Source of the DNA: Zeaxanthinibacter sp. PT1
Lineage (GTDB): Bacteria > Bacteroidota > Bacteroidia > Flavobacteriales > Flavobacteriaceae
DNA length: 64,000 nucleotides
Reading direction: 5' to 3'
Assembly (NCBI RefSeq): GCF_028464225.1
Contig: NZ_JAQPCN010000003.1
Span: 248,001-312,000, forward strand
Both the position numbers and the translations under genes were made by a program. The notes below the pieces were generated by a model. That model worked only from the letters and a program-made list of their open reading frames with translations. It did no database searches and was not told where the DNA came from. Of the stretch, positions 46,464-54,929 are shown one piece after another (within the stretch, counting starts at the first letter, position 1; each line of letters begins with the position of its first letter).

Positions 46464-47789
46464 ATGGCACAGGTTCTGGCTGCGAAAGGAAGTAAAAGAT
46501 TACTTAATGCATGGGCATTTTACGATTGGGCCAATTCGGTGTACAGCCTGGTAATCACCTCTACGATCTTCCCGCTTTTTTACGGGGCCCTTTTCCGGGT
46601 AGCCGGGATAGAGGAAGTGTTTATTTTTGGAGGTTATATTGCCAGGGCTCCCCTCATCAGCTATGTCACTTCTGCCGCATTTCTCTTTATAGCCATCATC
46701 ACTCCTTTTATCGCGGGTATCTCGGATTACTTGGGTAATAAGAGAGGGTTTATGAAATTCTTCTGCTACCTGGGGGGTGTATCCTGTATTGGTCTTTATT
46801 GGTTTGCCCTGGATAATATATACCTGGGCCTGCTCTGCTATTTCCTCGGACTTACGGGATTCTGGGTCAGCTTCGCTATCAACAATTCTTACCTCCCGGA
46901 TATAGCTTACCCTGAGCAACAAGACCGGGTAAGCGCTAAAGGCTTTTCTCTGGGGTATATCGGTAGTGTTATCCTCCTTTTATTTAATCTCGCTATGGTC
47001 ATGAATCCATCCGTATTCGGCATCAGCGGGAGCGGTACTGAAGCCCCTGAACTAGTGGCGATGCGATACAGTTTTATCTCGGTGGGAATCTGGTGGATGT
47101 TATTCAGCCAGTATTCCTTCTATTACCTGCCCAAAGGCAATAAGCGAACAGGCCCTCGCCGGGATGTTTTACTCAATGGATTCAGGGAGCTTAAAGCAGT
47201 CTGGGCCCAGTTGCAGGGATTAGGTGAACTGAAAAGATATCTCCTGGCATTTTTTATATACAGTATGGCCGTACAGACGGTAATGCTGATCGCTGCTTAC
47301 TTCGGAGAAGAAGAAGTGCAATGGGGAACGGATTCTGAACGTACTTCAGGGCTGATCGTAAGTATATTGGTCATACAACTGGTAGCTATAATCGGGGCCA
47401 GTGTTACGGCTTGGGCATCCCGGATTTTTGGAAATATCAGGACCCTTGTGGTGATCAATGGGCTCTGGGTGGTGATTTGTATCTATGCTTATTTTGTAGT
47501 CAGCCCCTTCCAGTTCTACCTTGCTGCAGGTTTTGTTGGCCTGGTCATGGGGGGTATCCAGGCGCTCTCTCGCTCTACCTATTCTAAATTTCTCCCCGAG
47601 ACCAAGGATACCGCTTCATTTTTTAGTTTTTATGACGTGGCCGAGAAGATCGGGATCGTGATAGGTACACTTCTCTACGGCTTGGTGGCTCAACTTACCG
47701 GGAGCATGCGAAATGCATCGGTCTTCCTCGCCCTGTTCTTTATTTCGGGCTTAATTTTACTGCTGCGTGTACATAAAAAAGCCCCCTGA
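46464..47789 (+). CDS. UMF1/Atg22-like MFS transporter
   Basis: The 441-residue protein has about twelve hydrophobic helices. The N-terminal NAWAFYDWANSVYSLVITSTIFP is characteristic of the UMF1 (vacuole effluxer Atg22-like) group; later blocks include SYLPDIAYPEQQDRVSAKGFSLGY and GGIQALSRSTYSKFLP. The substrate is unknown. I take the ATG at 46464 (MAQVLAAKGSKR); the alternative TTG at 46431 would put the terminator hairpin inside the coding region. The 3' end forms part of a second hairpin. Confidence 0.85.
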   Translation: MAQVLAAKGSKRLLNAWAFYDWANSVYSLVITSTIFPLFYGALFRVAGIEEVFIFGGYIARAPLISYVTSAAFLFIAIITPFIAGISDYLGNKRGFMKFFCYLGGVSCIGLYWFALDNIYLGLLCYFLGLTGFWVSFAINNSYLPDIAYPEQQDRVSAKGFSLGYIGSVILLLFNLAMVMNPSVFGISGSGTEAPELVAMRYSFISVGIWWMLFSQYSFYYLPKGNKRTGPRRDVLLNGFRELKAVWAQLQGLGELKRYLLAFFIYSMAVQTVMLIAAYFGEEEVQWGTDSERTSGLIVSILVIQLVAIIGASVTAWASRIFGNIRTLVVINGLWVVICIYAYFVVSPFQFYLAAGFVGLVMGGIQALSRSTYSKFLPETKDTASFFSFYDVAEKIGIVIGTLLYGLVAQLTGSMRNASVFLALFFISGLILLLRVHKKAP

Positions 47790-47801
47790 ACAGGAGGCTT
47801 T
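47778..47801. terminator. Bidirectional terminator between convergent genes
   Basis: AAAGCCCCCT (47778-47787) pairs with AGGAGGCTTT (47792-47801) with one mismatch; the loop holds the transporter's TGA stop. It has A-rich left and T-rich right flanks. Confidence 0.55.
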
Positions 47802-47825
47802 ATAGATGCTATGCCTTAATTGTTA

Positions 47826-48551
47826 TCACGCTTTGGTAATTTCACCGGAACCTGACTTTTTACTGTCAACTTTCTTTGGGTTCCCTTTGTAACGAATATC
47901 GCCGGATCCACTCACATTGGCTTTTAAAGACTTATTGGCTGTGACCTGCACGTCGGCAGAACCCGATACCTGCACTTCAACATCGTCAGCCTCGAGATCA
48001 AACGCATCTAGGTCTCCTGATCCGGACATCCGGATCTCCAGGTCCTTTGTCTTTCCTTTCATGCTTATGGTCCCCGATCCGGACACATTAGATTTCACTT
48101 TATCGGATTCTATTTCCAGTTCAATATCTCCGGAGCCCGATACCGATGTTTCTAATCGTTCCGACTGCAAAACAGTTCTGCTACTGACATTCCCTGAACC
48201 GGACAGACTGATGGCTTCGATGCTTTCTACAGGGATAGTGATCACAATGCCATCCTTCCATTTAGTGGGCTTCAGGTTAACCCCTTTTCGCTCTTTTATT
48301 TTAAGCTCTCCACCGTCTACTTCGGTTTCCACGTATTTCAGCAGATTTTCTTCACCGCGCAGTGTAATTTCACCCTCACGTCCGTTCACCAGCTCTATAT
48401 TGAACCATCCGGAAATAGAAATCTCCTCGTAATCCGCTGTTTCTCGCTCTAGGGTAACCACATTGCCATTACCCTTTATCTTCTTACCCCACTGGGCCTG
48501 CATGCCGTAGCTCGTACAGAGCAATATGGCCATCACTAGTATTCTCTTCAT
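47826..48551 (-). CDS. Exported head-GIN (DUF2807) domain protein
   Basis: The 241-residue product has a signal peptide (about 1-19, ...GMQAQ). The body is a repetitive beta-structure in which SGSG/SGSA recurs about every 17-20 residues (seven copies: SGSGNV, SGSGDI, SGSGTI, SGSGDL, SGSADV, SGSGDI, SGSGEI), the head-GIN pattern of a parallel beta-solenoid. Family members are putative autotransporter-adhesin-like surface proteins. It is the last gene of the sigma/anti-sigma operon, 22 nt from the preceding gene. Confidence 0.85.
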   Translation of the reverse strand: MKRILVMAILLCTSYGMQAQWGKKIKGNGNVVTLERETADYEEISISGWFNIELVNGREGEITLRGEENLLKYVETEVDGGELKIKERKGVNLKPTKWKDGIVITIPVESIEAISLSGSGNVSSRTVLQSERLETSVSGSGDIELEIESDKVKSNVSGSGTISMKGKTKDLEIRMSGSGDLDAFDLEADDVEVQVSGSADVQVTANKSLKANVSGSGDIRYKGNPKKVDSKKSGSGEITKA

Positions 48552-48573
48552 TATTATAGTTGATTAAGACTGT

Positions 48574-49665
48574 TTAATTCTTGTATAAGCGGATTCCTCC
48601 GTAACTACTATTAATATAAACCTTTTTTCCGTTGGTTTCCCGGCCGTAATAGCCCTTGTAATATTTAGAGGCAGAATCCGTCTTCCGTATATCGGTCTCA
48701 AGATCATCCAGGCCTTTTACATCTGCATATTCTGCCGATATTTCGAAATTAAAACTGTACTGGCTGTCATATCCGATTTTAACGCCGGTATAGTCGGAAT
48801 CGATGGAGAGGTTACCGGCATCAGCAGCCATTTTATCTATGGTTATGCCCCCGTAATCTGCGCTGATATCTACATTGCCGTGTACGGTACCCAACTCGAT
48901 CTCTATGTAATCACCACTGCCCTTTACATTCTTCATTTCTTTCACGTCCATATGCCCGTAGTCACAGCTGTATTCAAGGTTTTCCATATTCCCTATCGAC
49001 GCATTGGTATAATCTGCATTAATGGAGAGGTCACCAGCTTTCTCGATGCTGAAACCGGAGTAATCTGCGGAAATGCTCCCGCTGTTGATGTATCCGATAG
49101 TCGACTTGGAAGTGTAATCAAAAGACAACTGGTTCTTTCTTCCCCTGAGCTCACCGATATCTAGCCTGCCGTAATCACAGCTGATCTTTGCGTGCCCGTC
49201 TATACGGTCCAGGGTGATACCCCCGTAGTCATTGCTGAGGTTGACGTTGTGCTTGACCGGTAATTTTATGGTGTAATTTACCTGCATGCTGACGTTCTTA
49301 TTGCCACCCCAATTCCAATTCCATCCCGATTTTCCTTTGTTGAAATGAGTCTTGGCACTGACCATGTCACCGGATTGTTCAAATTCGACAGAGATCTCAT
49401 CCAGCTTCTCCTTCACTTTCTCTTCGTTATCACCATTGGTTTTAATGTGGACCTCGATCTCAATCCTGTCTTCGTTCCAGGAGGTAAGCACGAGGTTACC
49501 GTAGCTGTTATCCACTTTTAATAAACCGCTGGCAGATACATTAAAATCTTTTTTTATGGTCTTTTCCTTGGTATACTTGCCTTTGAGCTCATGGTCATTG
49601 GCCAGTAAGCTGCCCGCAGACAACATACTCATAAGGATTACCAGGTTAAATACTAATGTTTTCAT
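48574..49665 (-). CDS. Exported beta-solenoid protein, DUF4097-like
   Basis: The 363-residue protein has a signal peptide (about 1-22, ...GSLLAN). From about residue 120 it shows repeated short units around DYG or DYT (SNDYGGITLD, SCDYGRLDIG, SADYSGFSIE, SADYGGITID, SSYGGIRLYK), predicting a right-handed beta-solenoid like DUF4097/GIN proteins. The function is unknown; surface location is inferred. Its start overlaps the anti-sigma 3' end by 20 nt, so it is part of that operon. Confidence 0.78.
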   Translation of the reverse strand: MKTLVFNLVILMSMLSAGSLLANDHELKGKYTKEKTIKKDFNVSASGLLKVDNSYGNLVLTSWNEDRIEIEVHIKTNGDNEEKVKEKLDEISVEFEQSGDMVSAKTHFNKGKSGWNWNWGGNKNVSMQVNYTIKLPVKHNVNLSNDYGGITLDRIDGHAKISCDYGRLDIGELRGRKNQLSFDYTSKSTIGYINSGSISADYSGFSIEKAGDLSINADYTNASIGNMENLEYSCDYGHMDVKEMKNVKGSGDYIEIELGTVHGNVDISADYGGITIDKMAADAGNLSIDSDYTGVKIGYDSQYSFNFEISAEYADVKGLDDLETDIRKTDSASKYYKGYYGRETNGKKVYINSSYGGIRLYKN

Positions 49666-50209
49666 ATTCGTCCGTATTAAAGTTTTTGATCATTTCAATT
49701 TGTTCTTGTACTTCTTTAAGCAACTCTATCCGTGTCTGGAAATTTGTGATCATTGCACTGAGGATCAGTTTGCTGTTTCCCCCGTTCAATAAGTCATTTT
49801 CCATCCTCGTGTAATCATCTTCCAGGATTTTTAATTGGTTAAGGGCGTCTTCAAGAACTTTGTTGGTCAGCGGAGAATCCTCTGCTCGTAAGATCTTTAC
49901 CTGTTCCTCTATAAGGCCGGTGAAATAAAGGTTAGTCTGCGAGATCTCCGGTGAAATCCGGGCCACCTGGTCTTGCACGTTAGCTTGGGGGTAAAATGAC
50001 AGGTAACCCAGGGTAAGGAACAGGAGCAGAGCCGCTGCCGCAGCATAAGGCTGCCATAGGCTGAACAGGGATAGCCCTGATCCTTTCGGCTTTTGCTCTG
50101 CCTTAAGTTTGGCCATAAAGCGTTCCTCGTGTCCTCTTTGGGGCAATTCTGTATCAAATTTGCCTTGCAGGGATTTAAAGAGCTCTTCTAAATTTCTTTC
50201 TTCGTTCAT
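49646..50209 (-). CDS. Putative membrane anti-sigma factor
   Basis: The 187-residue protein starts at 50209 (MNEERNLEELFKSLQG); the ATG shares one base with the sigma-factor stop (TGATG), which indicates translational coupling. An N-terminal cytoplasmic part (about 1-45, including the LPQRGHEERFMAKL helix) is followed by one transmembrane helix (about 52-72) and a periplasmic coiled-coil-like domain. The order sigma, single-pass membrane protein supports an anti-sigma role, although no zinc HCC motif is present. Confidence 0.78.
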   Translation of the reverse strand: MNEERNLEELFKSLQGKFDTELPQRGHEERFMAKLKAEQKPKGSGLSLFSLWQPYAAAAALLLFLTLGYLSFYPQANVQDQVARISPEISQTNLYFTGLIEEQVKILRAEDSPLTNKVLEDALNQLKILEDDYTRMENDLLNGGNSKLILSAMITNFQTRIELLKEVQEQIEMIKNFNTDEYENISI

Positions 50210-50748
50210 CAGTTCAGCTTTAATAATTTTTTTCTCAGGCTTTCCTTGGCTCTGGAAATGGTAGTCCTGCAATTGGCATAACTGATATCCATTATGCTGC
50301 AGATCTCCTCGTAATCATAACCCTCTATGAGGTGTAAGGTCAAAGAAATCCGGTAATTGTCTTTTAACCCTTGCATGGCGGCCAGTACCTTTTGAGCCTT
50401 CAGTTCTGATTCCTCATGCTCGGGGACGTAACCTTCATGATCTTCGACCTTATACAGTACCTCGTCAAGTCTGATTTCACCGGATTTTTGATTTTTCCGG
50501 TAGTAGTGAATACTCCTGTTGATCACGATCCGCTTTAACCAGGCTCCGAATGTCACTTCACCTCTAAAAGTGTGTAACTTGGTAAATGCCTTTAAAAACG
50601 ATTCCTGCATAATATCTTCAGCGTCCTCACTTTTCTTTACAATACGCAATGCTACGTTATACATCGCTTTATAATAGCGCCTGTACAGTTCCATTTGTGC
50701 CGCCTGGTCACCTTCCAGGCATAATGGTACTAACGTTTCCGTATGCAT
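50209..50748 (-). CDS. ECF-type RNA polymerase sigma factor
   Basis: The 179-residue protein has sigma region 2 (about 10-80, AEDIMQESFLKAFTKLHTFRGEVTFGAWLKRI) and region 4 (about 120-175, LIEGYDYEEICSIMDISYANCRTTISRAKESL). The ATG at 50748 (MHTETLVPLC) is preferred over an in-frame TTG at 50763, because a -7-like sequence covers the TTG. It heads a four-gene operon with its putative anti-sigma and two beta-solenoid proteins, which are probable targets or sensors of the same envelope response. Confidence 0.9.
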   Translation of the reverse strand: MHTETLVPLCLEGDQAAQMELYRRYYKAMYNVALRIVKKSEDAEDIMQESFLKAFTKLHTFRGEVTFGAWLKRIVINRSIHYYRKNQKSGEIRLDEVLYKVEDHEGYVPEHEESELKAQKVLAAMQGLKDNYRISLTLHLIEGYDYEEICSIMDISYANCRTTISRAKESLRKKLLKLN

Positions 50749-50920
50749 TACGAGTTGGCTCAAAAAGTAGATGGTTTATTCAATAGATAGCTGAAGTTAG
50801 CGATTGTTACAGTTTTTATGATTTATTTTTCATTTCGTGGCATAACAATTGTTTTTTCAATATAGCACAGTTGTCCCGGTACGAGTATGTACCTTGCACA
50901 CAGCGAATTACAGCTGTGCC

Positions 50921-50977
50921 ATGAAAAAGAAAATGCTAACAAGCCGCGTCAGAATGACAGTTTGGCTGATAAAATGA
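50921..50977 (+). CDS. Possible 18-codon upstream ORF before lon
   Basis: ATG at 50921 opens an 18-codon frame (MKKKMLTSRVRMTVWLIK) that ends with TGA three bases before the lon ATG. It is basic and starts in a lysine run. The same stretch contains the palindrome GTCAGAATGAC (50948-50958), so it may be only a regulatory DNA segment. No ribosome-binding evidence can be used in this phylum. Confidence 0.25.
   Translation: MKKKMLTSRVRMTVWLIK
50948..50958. promoter_or_regulatory. Palindrome upstream of lon
   Basis: GTCA-GAA-TGAC is a perfect 4+4 inverted repeat with a 3-nt spacer, 22 nt before the lon ATG, followed by a related TTTGGCTGA. It is a candidate operator for heat-shock control. Confidence 0.35.
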
Positions 50978-50980
50978 TAT

Positions 50981-53431
50981 ATGGGAGATTTTAATTTTAA
51001 AAATATAGACAATTTGTCGCTTCAGGGACTGGATGAAGATTCTGAATTAATTCCCCTGCTTACACCAGAGGATGAAGAAGAGATGAATAATGAAGTCCTG
51101 CCTTCTACTTTACCCATTCTTCCTTTGCGGAACACCGTGTTATTTCCCGGTGTGGTAATCCCAATTACGGCAGGCAGGGATAAGTCTATTAATTTGATCA
51201 AGCATGCCAACAATGGCAGTAAGACCATAGGTGTTGTTTCCCAGAAGGATGAGGAGACGGAAGACCCCGGTGTGAGGGATATTAATACACTGGGTACGGT
51301 GGCCCGAATCTTAAGGGTACTGCAGATGCCGGATGGAAATACCACGGTGATCATACAGGGGAAAAAGCGATTCGAGATCGCAGAGGTTCTTACAGAGAAG
51401 CCTTATATGACGGCCACTATCAGGGAAGCTACCGAGATCCGCCCGGAACCAGGCAACCAGGAGTTCCTCGCAATTATTGATTCTATAAAAGAGTTGGCTA
51501 TCAGGATTATCAGGGATAATCCCAATATTCCGAGTGAAGCCTCTTTTGCCATCAAGAATATTCAGAGTAATTCTTTCCTGATCAATTTTGTATCCTCTAA
51601 CCTGAACCTCGATGTCAAGGAGAAACAGGAGTTATTAGAGATCAATGATCTGCAGGAGCGTGCCCTGGCTACCCTGAAGCACATGAACGTGGAGTTGCAG
51701 AAACTGGAGTTGCGGAATGACATACAGTCGAAAGTACGCAGTGATATGGATCAGCAGCAACGGGAATATTTCCTGCACCAGCAGATGAAGACCATACAGG
51801 AAGAACTAGGAGGCGTTTCTTATGACGAGGAAATCCAGGAGATGAAAGAACGAGCGGCCAAGAAAAAATGGCCGGAGAAAGTAGGGGAGCACTTTGACCG
51901 GGAATTAGGGAAGATGCAACGGATGAATCCACAAGTTGCGGAGTATTCCATCCAGCGAAATTACCTGGACCTGTTTCTCGATCTTCCCTGGAACAAGTTC
52001 TCTAAAGACAAGTTTGACCTGAAAAGGGCACAGAAGATCCTGGATCGGGATCATTACGGTTTGGAAGATGTTAAGCGCAGGATCATTGAATACCTCGCTG
52101 TGCTGAAACTGCGTAACGATATGAAGTCGCCCATCTTATGCCTTTACGGTCCTCCCGGGGTAGGGAAGACCTCCTTGGGTAAATCTGTAGCTGAAGCCCT
52201 GGGCAGGGAATACGTACGGATGTCGCTTGGTGGGCTGAGGGACGAGGCTGAGATCAGGGGGCACCGAAAGACCTATATTGGTGCCATGCCCGGAAGGATC
52301 ATACAGAGCTTGAAGAAGGCCGGTACCTCTAACCCGGTTTTTATCCTGGACGAGATTGATAAACTTGCCAGCAGTAACCAGGGAGATCCCTCTTCGGCTA
52401 TGCTGGAGGTACTGGATCCCGAACAGAACAGTGATTTTTATGATAATTTCCTGGAGATGGGTTATGATTTGTCTAAGGTGATGTTTATTGCCACGGCCAA
52501 TAACCTCTCTACCATTCAGCCAGCCCTGAGAGACCGGATGGAGATTATTAATGTAACGGGTTATACCATAGAAGAAAAGGTAGAAATTGCGAAGAGACAC
52601 TTGTTGCCAAAACAATTAAAGGAACACGGTCTTACCGATAAGGATCTGAAGATCGGGAAACGACAGTTAGAAAAGATCGTAGAGGGGTATACCCGCGAAT
52701 CAGGGGTGCGTGCCCTGGAAAAACAGGTCGCCAAAATGGTGCGCCATGCCGCGAAGAATATCGCTATGGAGGAGGATTACAATATTAAGGTCACCAACGA
52801 GGATATAGAAAGTGTATTAGGGCCGGCAAGGCTTGAGCGCGATAAGTACGAGAGCAACGAAGTTGCCGGGGTAGTTACAGGTTTGGCCTGGACCAGTGTA
52901 GGAGGTGATATACTGTTTATTGAAGCTATACTTTCTAAAGGAAAGGGAACCCTTAATGTAACCGGGAACCTGGGTAAAGTGATGAAAGAGTCTGCGACCA
53001 TTGCCATGGAATACATCAAATCTAATGCGGACAGTTTTGGCATTGATTCAGACGTATTTGACAAGTACAATGTTCACATCCATGTACCCGAAGGTGCGAC
53101 ACCTAAAGATGGTCCCAGTGCCGGGGTTACTATGCTCACCTCCCTGGTTTCGCTCTTCACCCAGAAAAAAGTGAAAAAGAGCATTGCCATGACCGGTGAA
53201 ATTACCCTCAGGGGTAAGGTGCTGCCGGTAGGGGGGATCAAGGAGAAGATCTTAGCGGCCAAAAGAGCCCGGATCCGGGAGATCATATTATGTGAAGAGA
53301 ACCGGAAAGACGTGCTGGAGATCAAGGAAGAATATCTTAAAGGGCTCACCTTCCATTATGTTTCGGACATGAGCGAGGTAATAGACCTGGCGATCACCGA
53401 CCAGAAGGTGAAGAACGCCAAAAAATTTTAG
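50981..53431 (+). CDS. lon: Lon protease (endopeptidase La)
   Basis: The 816-residue ATP-dependent serine protease degrades damaged and regulatory proteins in the cytoplasm. The N-terminal LON substrate domain spans about 40-240, starting at [15 protein letters not shown]. The AAA+ Walker A is [10 protein letters not shown] and Walker B is [10 protein letters not shown]. The proteolytic Ser-Lys dyad is in [10 protein letters not shown] and [13 protein letters not shown]. Length is normal for Bacteroidota Lon, and it stands alone with a strong terminator. Confidence 0.97.
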   Translation: MGDFNFKNIDNLSLQGLDEDSELIPLLTPEDEEEMNNEVLPSTLPILPLRNTVLFPGVVIPITAGRDKSINLIKHANNGSKTIGVVSQKDEETEDPGVRDINTLGTVARILRVLQMPDGNTTVIIQGKKRFEIAEVLTEKPYMTATIREATEIRPEPGNQEFLAIIDSIKELAIRIIRDNPNIPSEASFAIKNIQSNSFLINFVSSNLNLDVKEKQELLEINDLQERALATLKHMNVELQKLELRNDIQSKVRSDMDQQQREYFLHQQMKTIQEELGGVSYDEEIQEMKERAAKKKWPEKVGEHFDRELGKMQRMNPQVAEYSIQRNYLDLFLDLPWNKFSKDKFDLKRAQKILDRDHYGLEDVKRRIIEYLAVLKLRNDMKSPILCLYGPPGVGKTSLGKSVAEALGREYVRMSLGGLRDEAEIRGHRKTYIGAMPGRIIQSLKKAGTSNPVFILDEIDKLASSNQGDPSSAMLEVLDPEQNSDFYDNFLEMGYDLSKVMFIATANNLSTIQPALRDRMEIINVTGYTIEEKVEIAKRHLLPKQLKEHGLTDKDLKIGKRQLEKIVEGYTRESGVRALEKQVAKMVRHAAKNIAMEEDYNIKVTNEDIESVLGPARLERDKYESNEVAGVVTGLAWTSVGGDILFIEAILSKGKGTLNVTGNLGKVMKESATIAMEYIKSNADSFGIDSDVFDKYNVHIHVPEGATPKDGPSAGVTMLTSLVSLFTQKKVKKSIAMTGEITLRGKVLPVGGIKEKILAAKRARIREIILCEENRKDVLEIKEEYLKGLTFHYVSDMSEVIDLAITDQKVKNAKKF

Positions 53432-53456
53432 TCTTAAGCAGACTAAGAAAGATCAG

Positions 53457-53486
53457 GCCCGCTGTTCAGCAGCGGGCTTTGTCTTT
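53457..53486 (+). terminator. lon terminator
   Basis: The 8-bp arms GCCCGCTG (53457-53464) and CAGCGGGC (53470-53477) enclose a 5-nt loop and are followed by TTTGTCTTT. Confidence 0.8.
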
Positions 53487-53546
53487 AAAAATGGGTTCGA
53501 GTTCAGAAAAATAGTTATGCTTACCGGGCCTTCCATCTTTTCTATA

Positions 53547-53554
53547 TATTTTTA
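53547..53554 (+). promoter_or_regulatory. cmk -7 box, 4 nt from the ATG
   Basis: TATTTTTA, one mismatch to TAnnTTTG, ends four bases before the cmk ATG at 53559. Confidence 0.4.
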
Positions 53555-53558
53555 GCCG

Positions 53559-54263
53559 ATGAAAAAAATTACCGTTGCCATTGATGGCTTTTCTTCAACA
53601 GGTAAAAGTACCCTTGCCAAGCAGTTGGCTAAGGCATTGGGATATGTCTATGTAGATACCGGGGCCATGTACAGGGCTGTTACCCTTTTTGCTTTGCGGA
53701 ATGGGTTTGTCGGGGGCGAACAGAATAATATGAGTGCGCTGGTCAAATTGCTGCCGAAAATCCGCTTGAAATTCAAGTTTAACCCGGAAATGGGGTTTGC
53801 TGAGATCTACCTCAATGGCGAGAACGTGGAAAACGAAATTCGAAAACTGGAAGTTTCCAGGTATGTCAGCCAGGTTGCTGCCGTGCAGGAAGTGCGTTTT
53901 AAACTGGTGGATCTGCAGAAGCAGATGGGAAAAGACAAAGGGATTGTGATGGATGGCCGGGATATCGGTACCGTTGTTTTTCCCGATGCGGAACTCAAGG
54001 TTTTTATGACCGCCTCTCCCGAAGTACGGGCAAACCGAAGGTATAAAGAGCTGATTGATAAAGGCGACGATGTAAATTTTGACGAAGTACTTCAGAATGT
54101 CAGGGAGCGAGACCATATAGATTCTAACCGGGAGTTCTCTCCCCTCAGGAAAGCGGAGGATGCCATTGAATTTGATAATGGCGACATGGGGAGGGAAGAG
54201 CAGTTTGAGCGTATTTACAACTATGCGCTCCGCGTTATAGAGAAAATAAACAAGGACGCCTGA
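53559..54263 (+). CDS. cmk: (d)CMP kinase
   Basis: The 234-residue enzyme phosphorylates CMP and dCMP. It shows the P-loop GFSSTGKS (about 10-17), the NMP-binding DTGAMYRAVTL, the GRDIGTVVFPDA segment and the lid region with RANRRYKEL. The C-terminus ends just inside the stem of its own terminator. Function and start are clear. Confidence 0.95.
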   Translation: MKKITVAIDGFSSTGKSTLAKQLAKALGYVYVDTGAMYRAVTLFALRNGFVGGEQNNMSALVKLLPKIRLKFKFNPEMGFAEIYLNGENVENEIRKLEVSRYVSQVAAVQEVRFKLVDLQKQMGKDKGIVMDGRDIGTVVFPDAELKVFMTASPEVRANRRYKELIDKGDDVNFDEVLQNVRERDHIDSNREFSPLRKAEDAIEFDNGDMGREEQFERIYNYALRVIEKINKDA

Positions 54264-54276
54264 GTGGCGTCCTTTT
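54252..54276 (+). terminator. cmk terminator, beginning inside the coding sequence
   Basis: The 9-bp arms AAGGACGCC (54252-54260) and GGCGTCCTT (54266-54274) flank a 5-nt loop that contains the cmk stop TGA. Four T end the right arm and its flank. Confidence 0.75.
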
Positions 54277-54297
54277 CATTTTATTGGTGGTGATTTA

Positions 54298-54678
54298 CTA
54301 CACCTTAGGTATCACTAATACCTGGTCCGGGTAAATAACATCCGGGTTATTCAGTATGCTGGTATTGGCCGAGAATATCTCCTTGTATTTCATGGCATCA
54401 CCGTAGTAATGCTTGGCAATTTTACTCAGGGATTCCCCGCTCTTAACCACATGTCGATGGTATACAGAATCATCTTCAACGGTGATATTGGCCTTAATGT
54501 CTGATGGGCTTTCACCCCCGATTTCCTTGATCTTATCCCAGATCAGGTCTTTTTCGTACTGTGTCTGTGCCATCCCCTTTACTTTAAGAGTTCCTCCTTC
54601 TTCAGTAACGTTGCCGTCTTTGATCCCCAATCGCTCTCCGAGATCAAGTACAGGTTGGTATTTTGCTTTTACACTCAT
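54298..54678 (-). CDS. BON-LysM protein, Kbp/YgaU-like
   Basis: The 126-residue protein has an N-terminal BON-like half (about 1-68, YEKDLIWDKIKEIGG..., IKANITVED) and a C-terminal LysM module (about 73-124, HVVKSGESLSKIAKHYYGD..., QVLVIPKV). This two-domain order matches Escherichia coli Kbp (YgaU), a potassium-binding cytoplasmic protein. No signal peptide is present, so the LysM is probably not used on peptidoglycan. It is transcribed divergently from rpsA. Confidence 0.83.
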   Translation of the reverse strand: MSVKAKYQPVLDLGERLGIKDGNVTEEGGTLKVKGMAQTQYEKDLIWDKIKEIGGESPSDIKANITVEDDSVYHRHVVKSGESLSKIAKHYYGDAMKYKEIFSANTSILNNPDVIYPDQVLVIPKV

Positions 54679-54779
54679 GAAACTATCAATTTTGATTAAT
54701 AAAGTCTAAGATACGAATTTCGGGGCCTGCATCGGACTCATTCCCCTGGTTTTATGTGCTTAATAACAGTCTAAAATTG

Positions 54780-54810
54780 TTTGTAATACAAATATTTAGT
54801 TGTATTTTTG
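54780..54810 (+). promoter_or_regulatory. rpsA promoter with both consensus elements
   Basis: TTTG (54780-54783), 19 nt, then TATTTTTG (54803-54810): an exact match to the Bacteroidota housekeeping consensus TTTG-N19-TAnnTTTG. It leaves a leader of about 110 nt before the rpsA ATG. Confidence 0.75.
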
Positions 54811-54929
54811 CACACCTTTTTCAGCAAAGCATCAAGAGGAAAGGGGTATAATAAAAAACTTATAAAAATAACTTCTGCGTTTATTGCTTAGCTCTTGTAA
54901 CAGCGTAGGATACAAATTTAAATCAGCAA

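Noticed and set aside
53490-53510. GGTTCGAG stretch resembling a tRNA T-arm
   Set aside because: No acceptor, D or anticodon stems can be formed around it.
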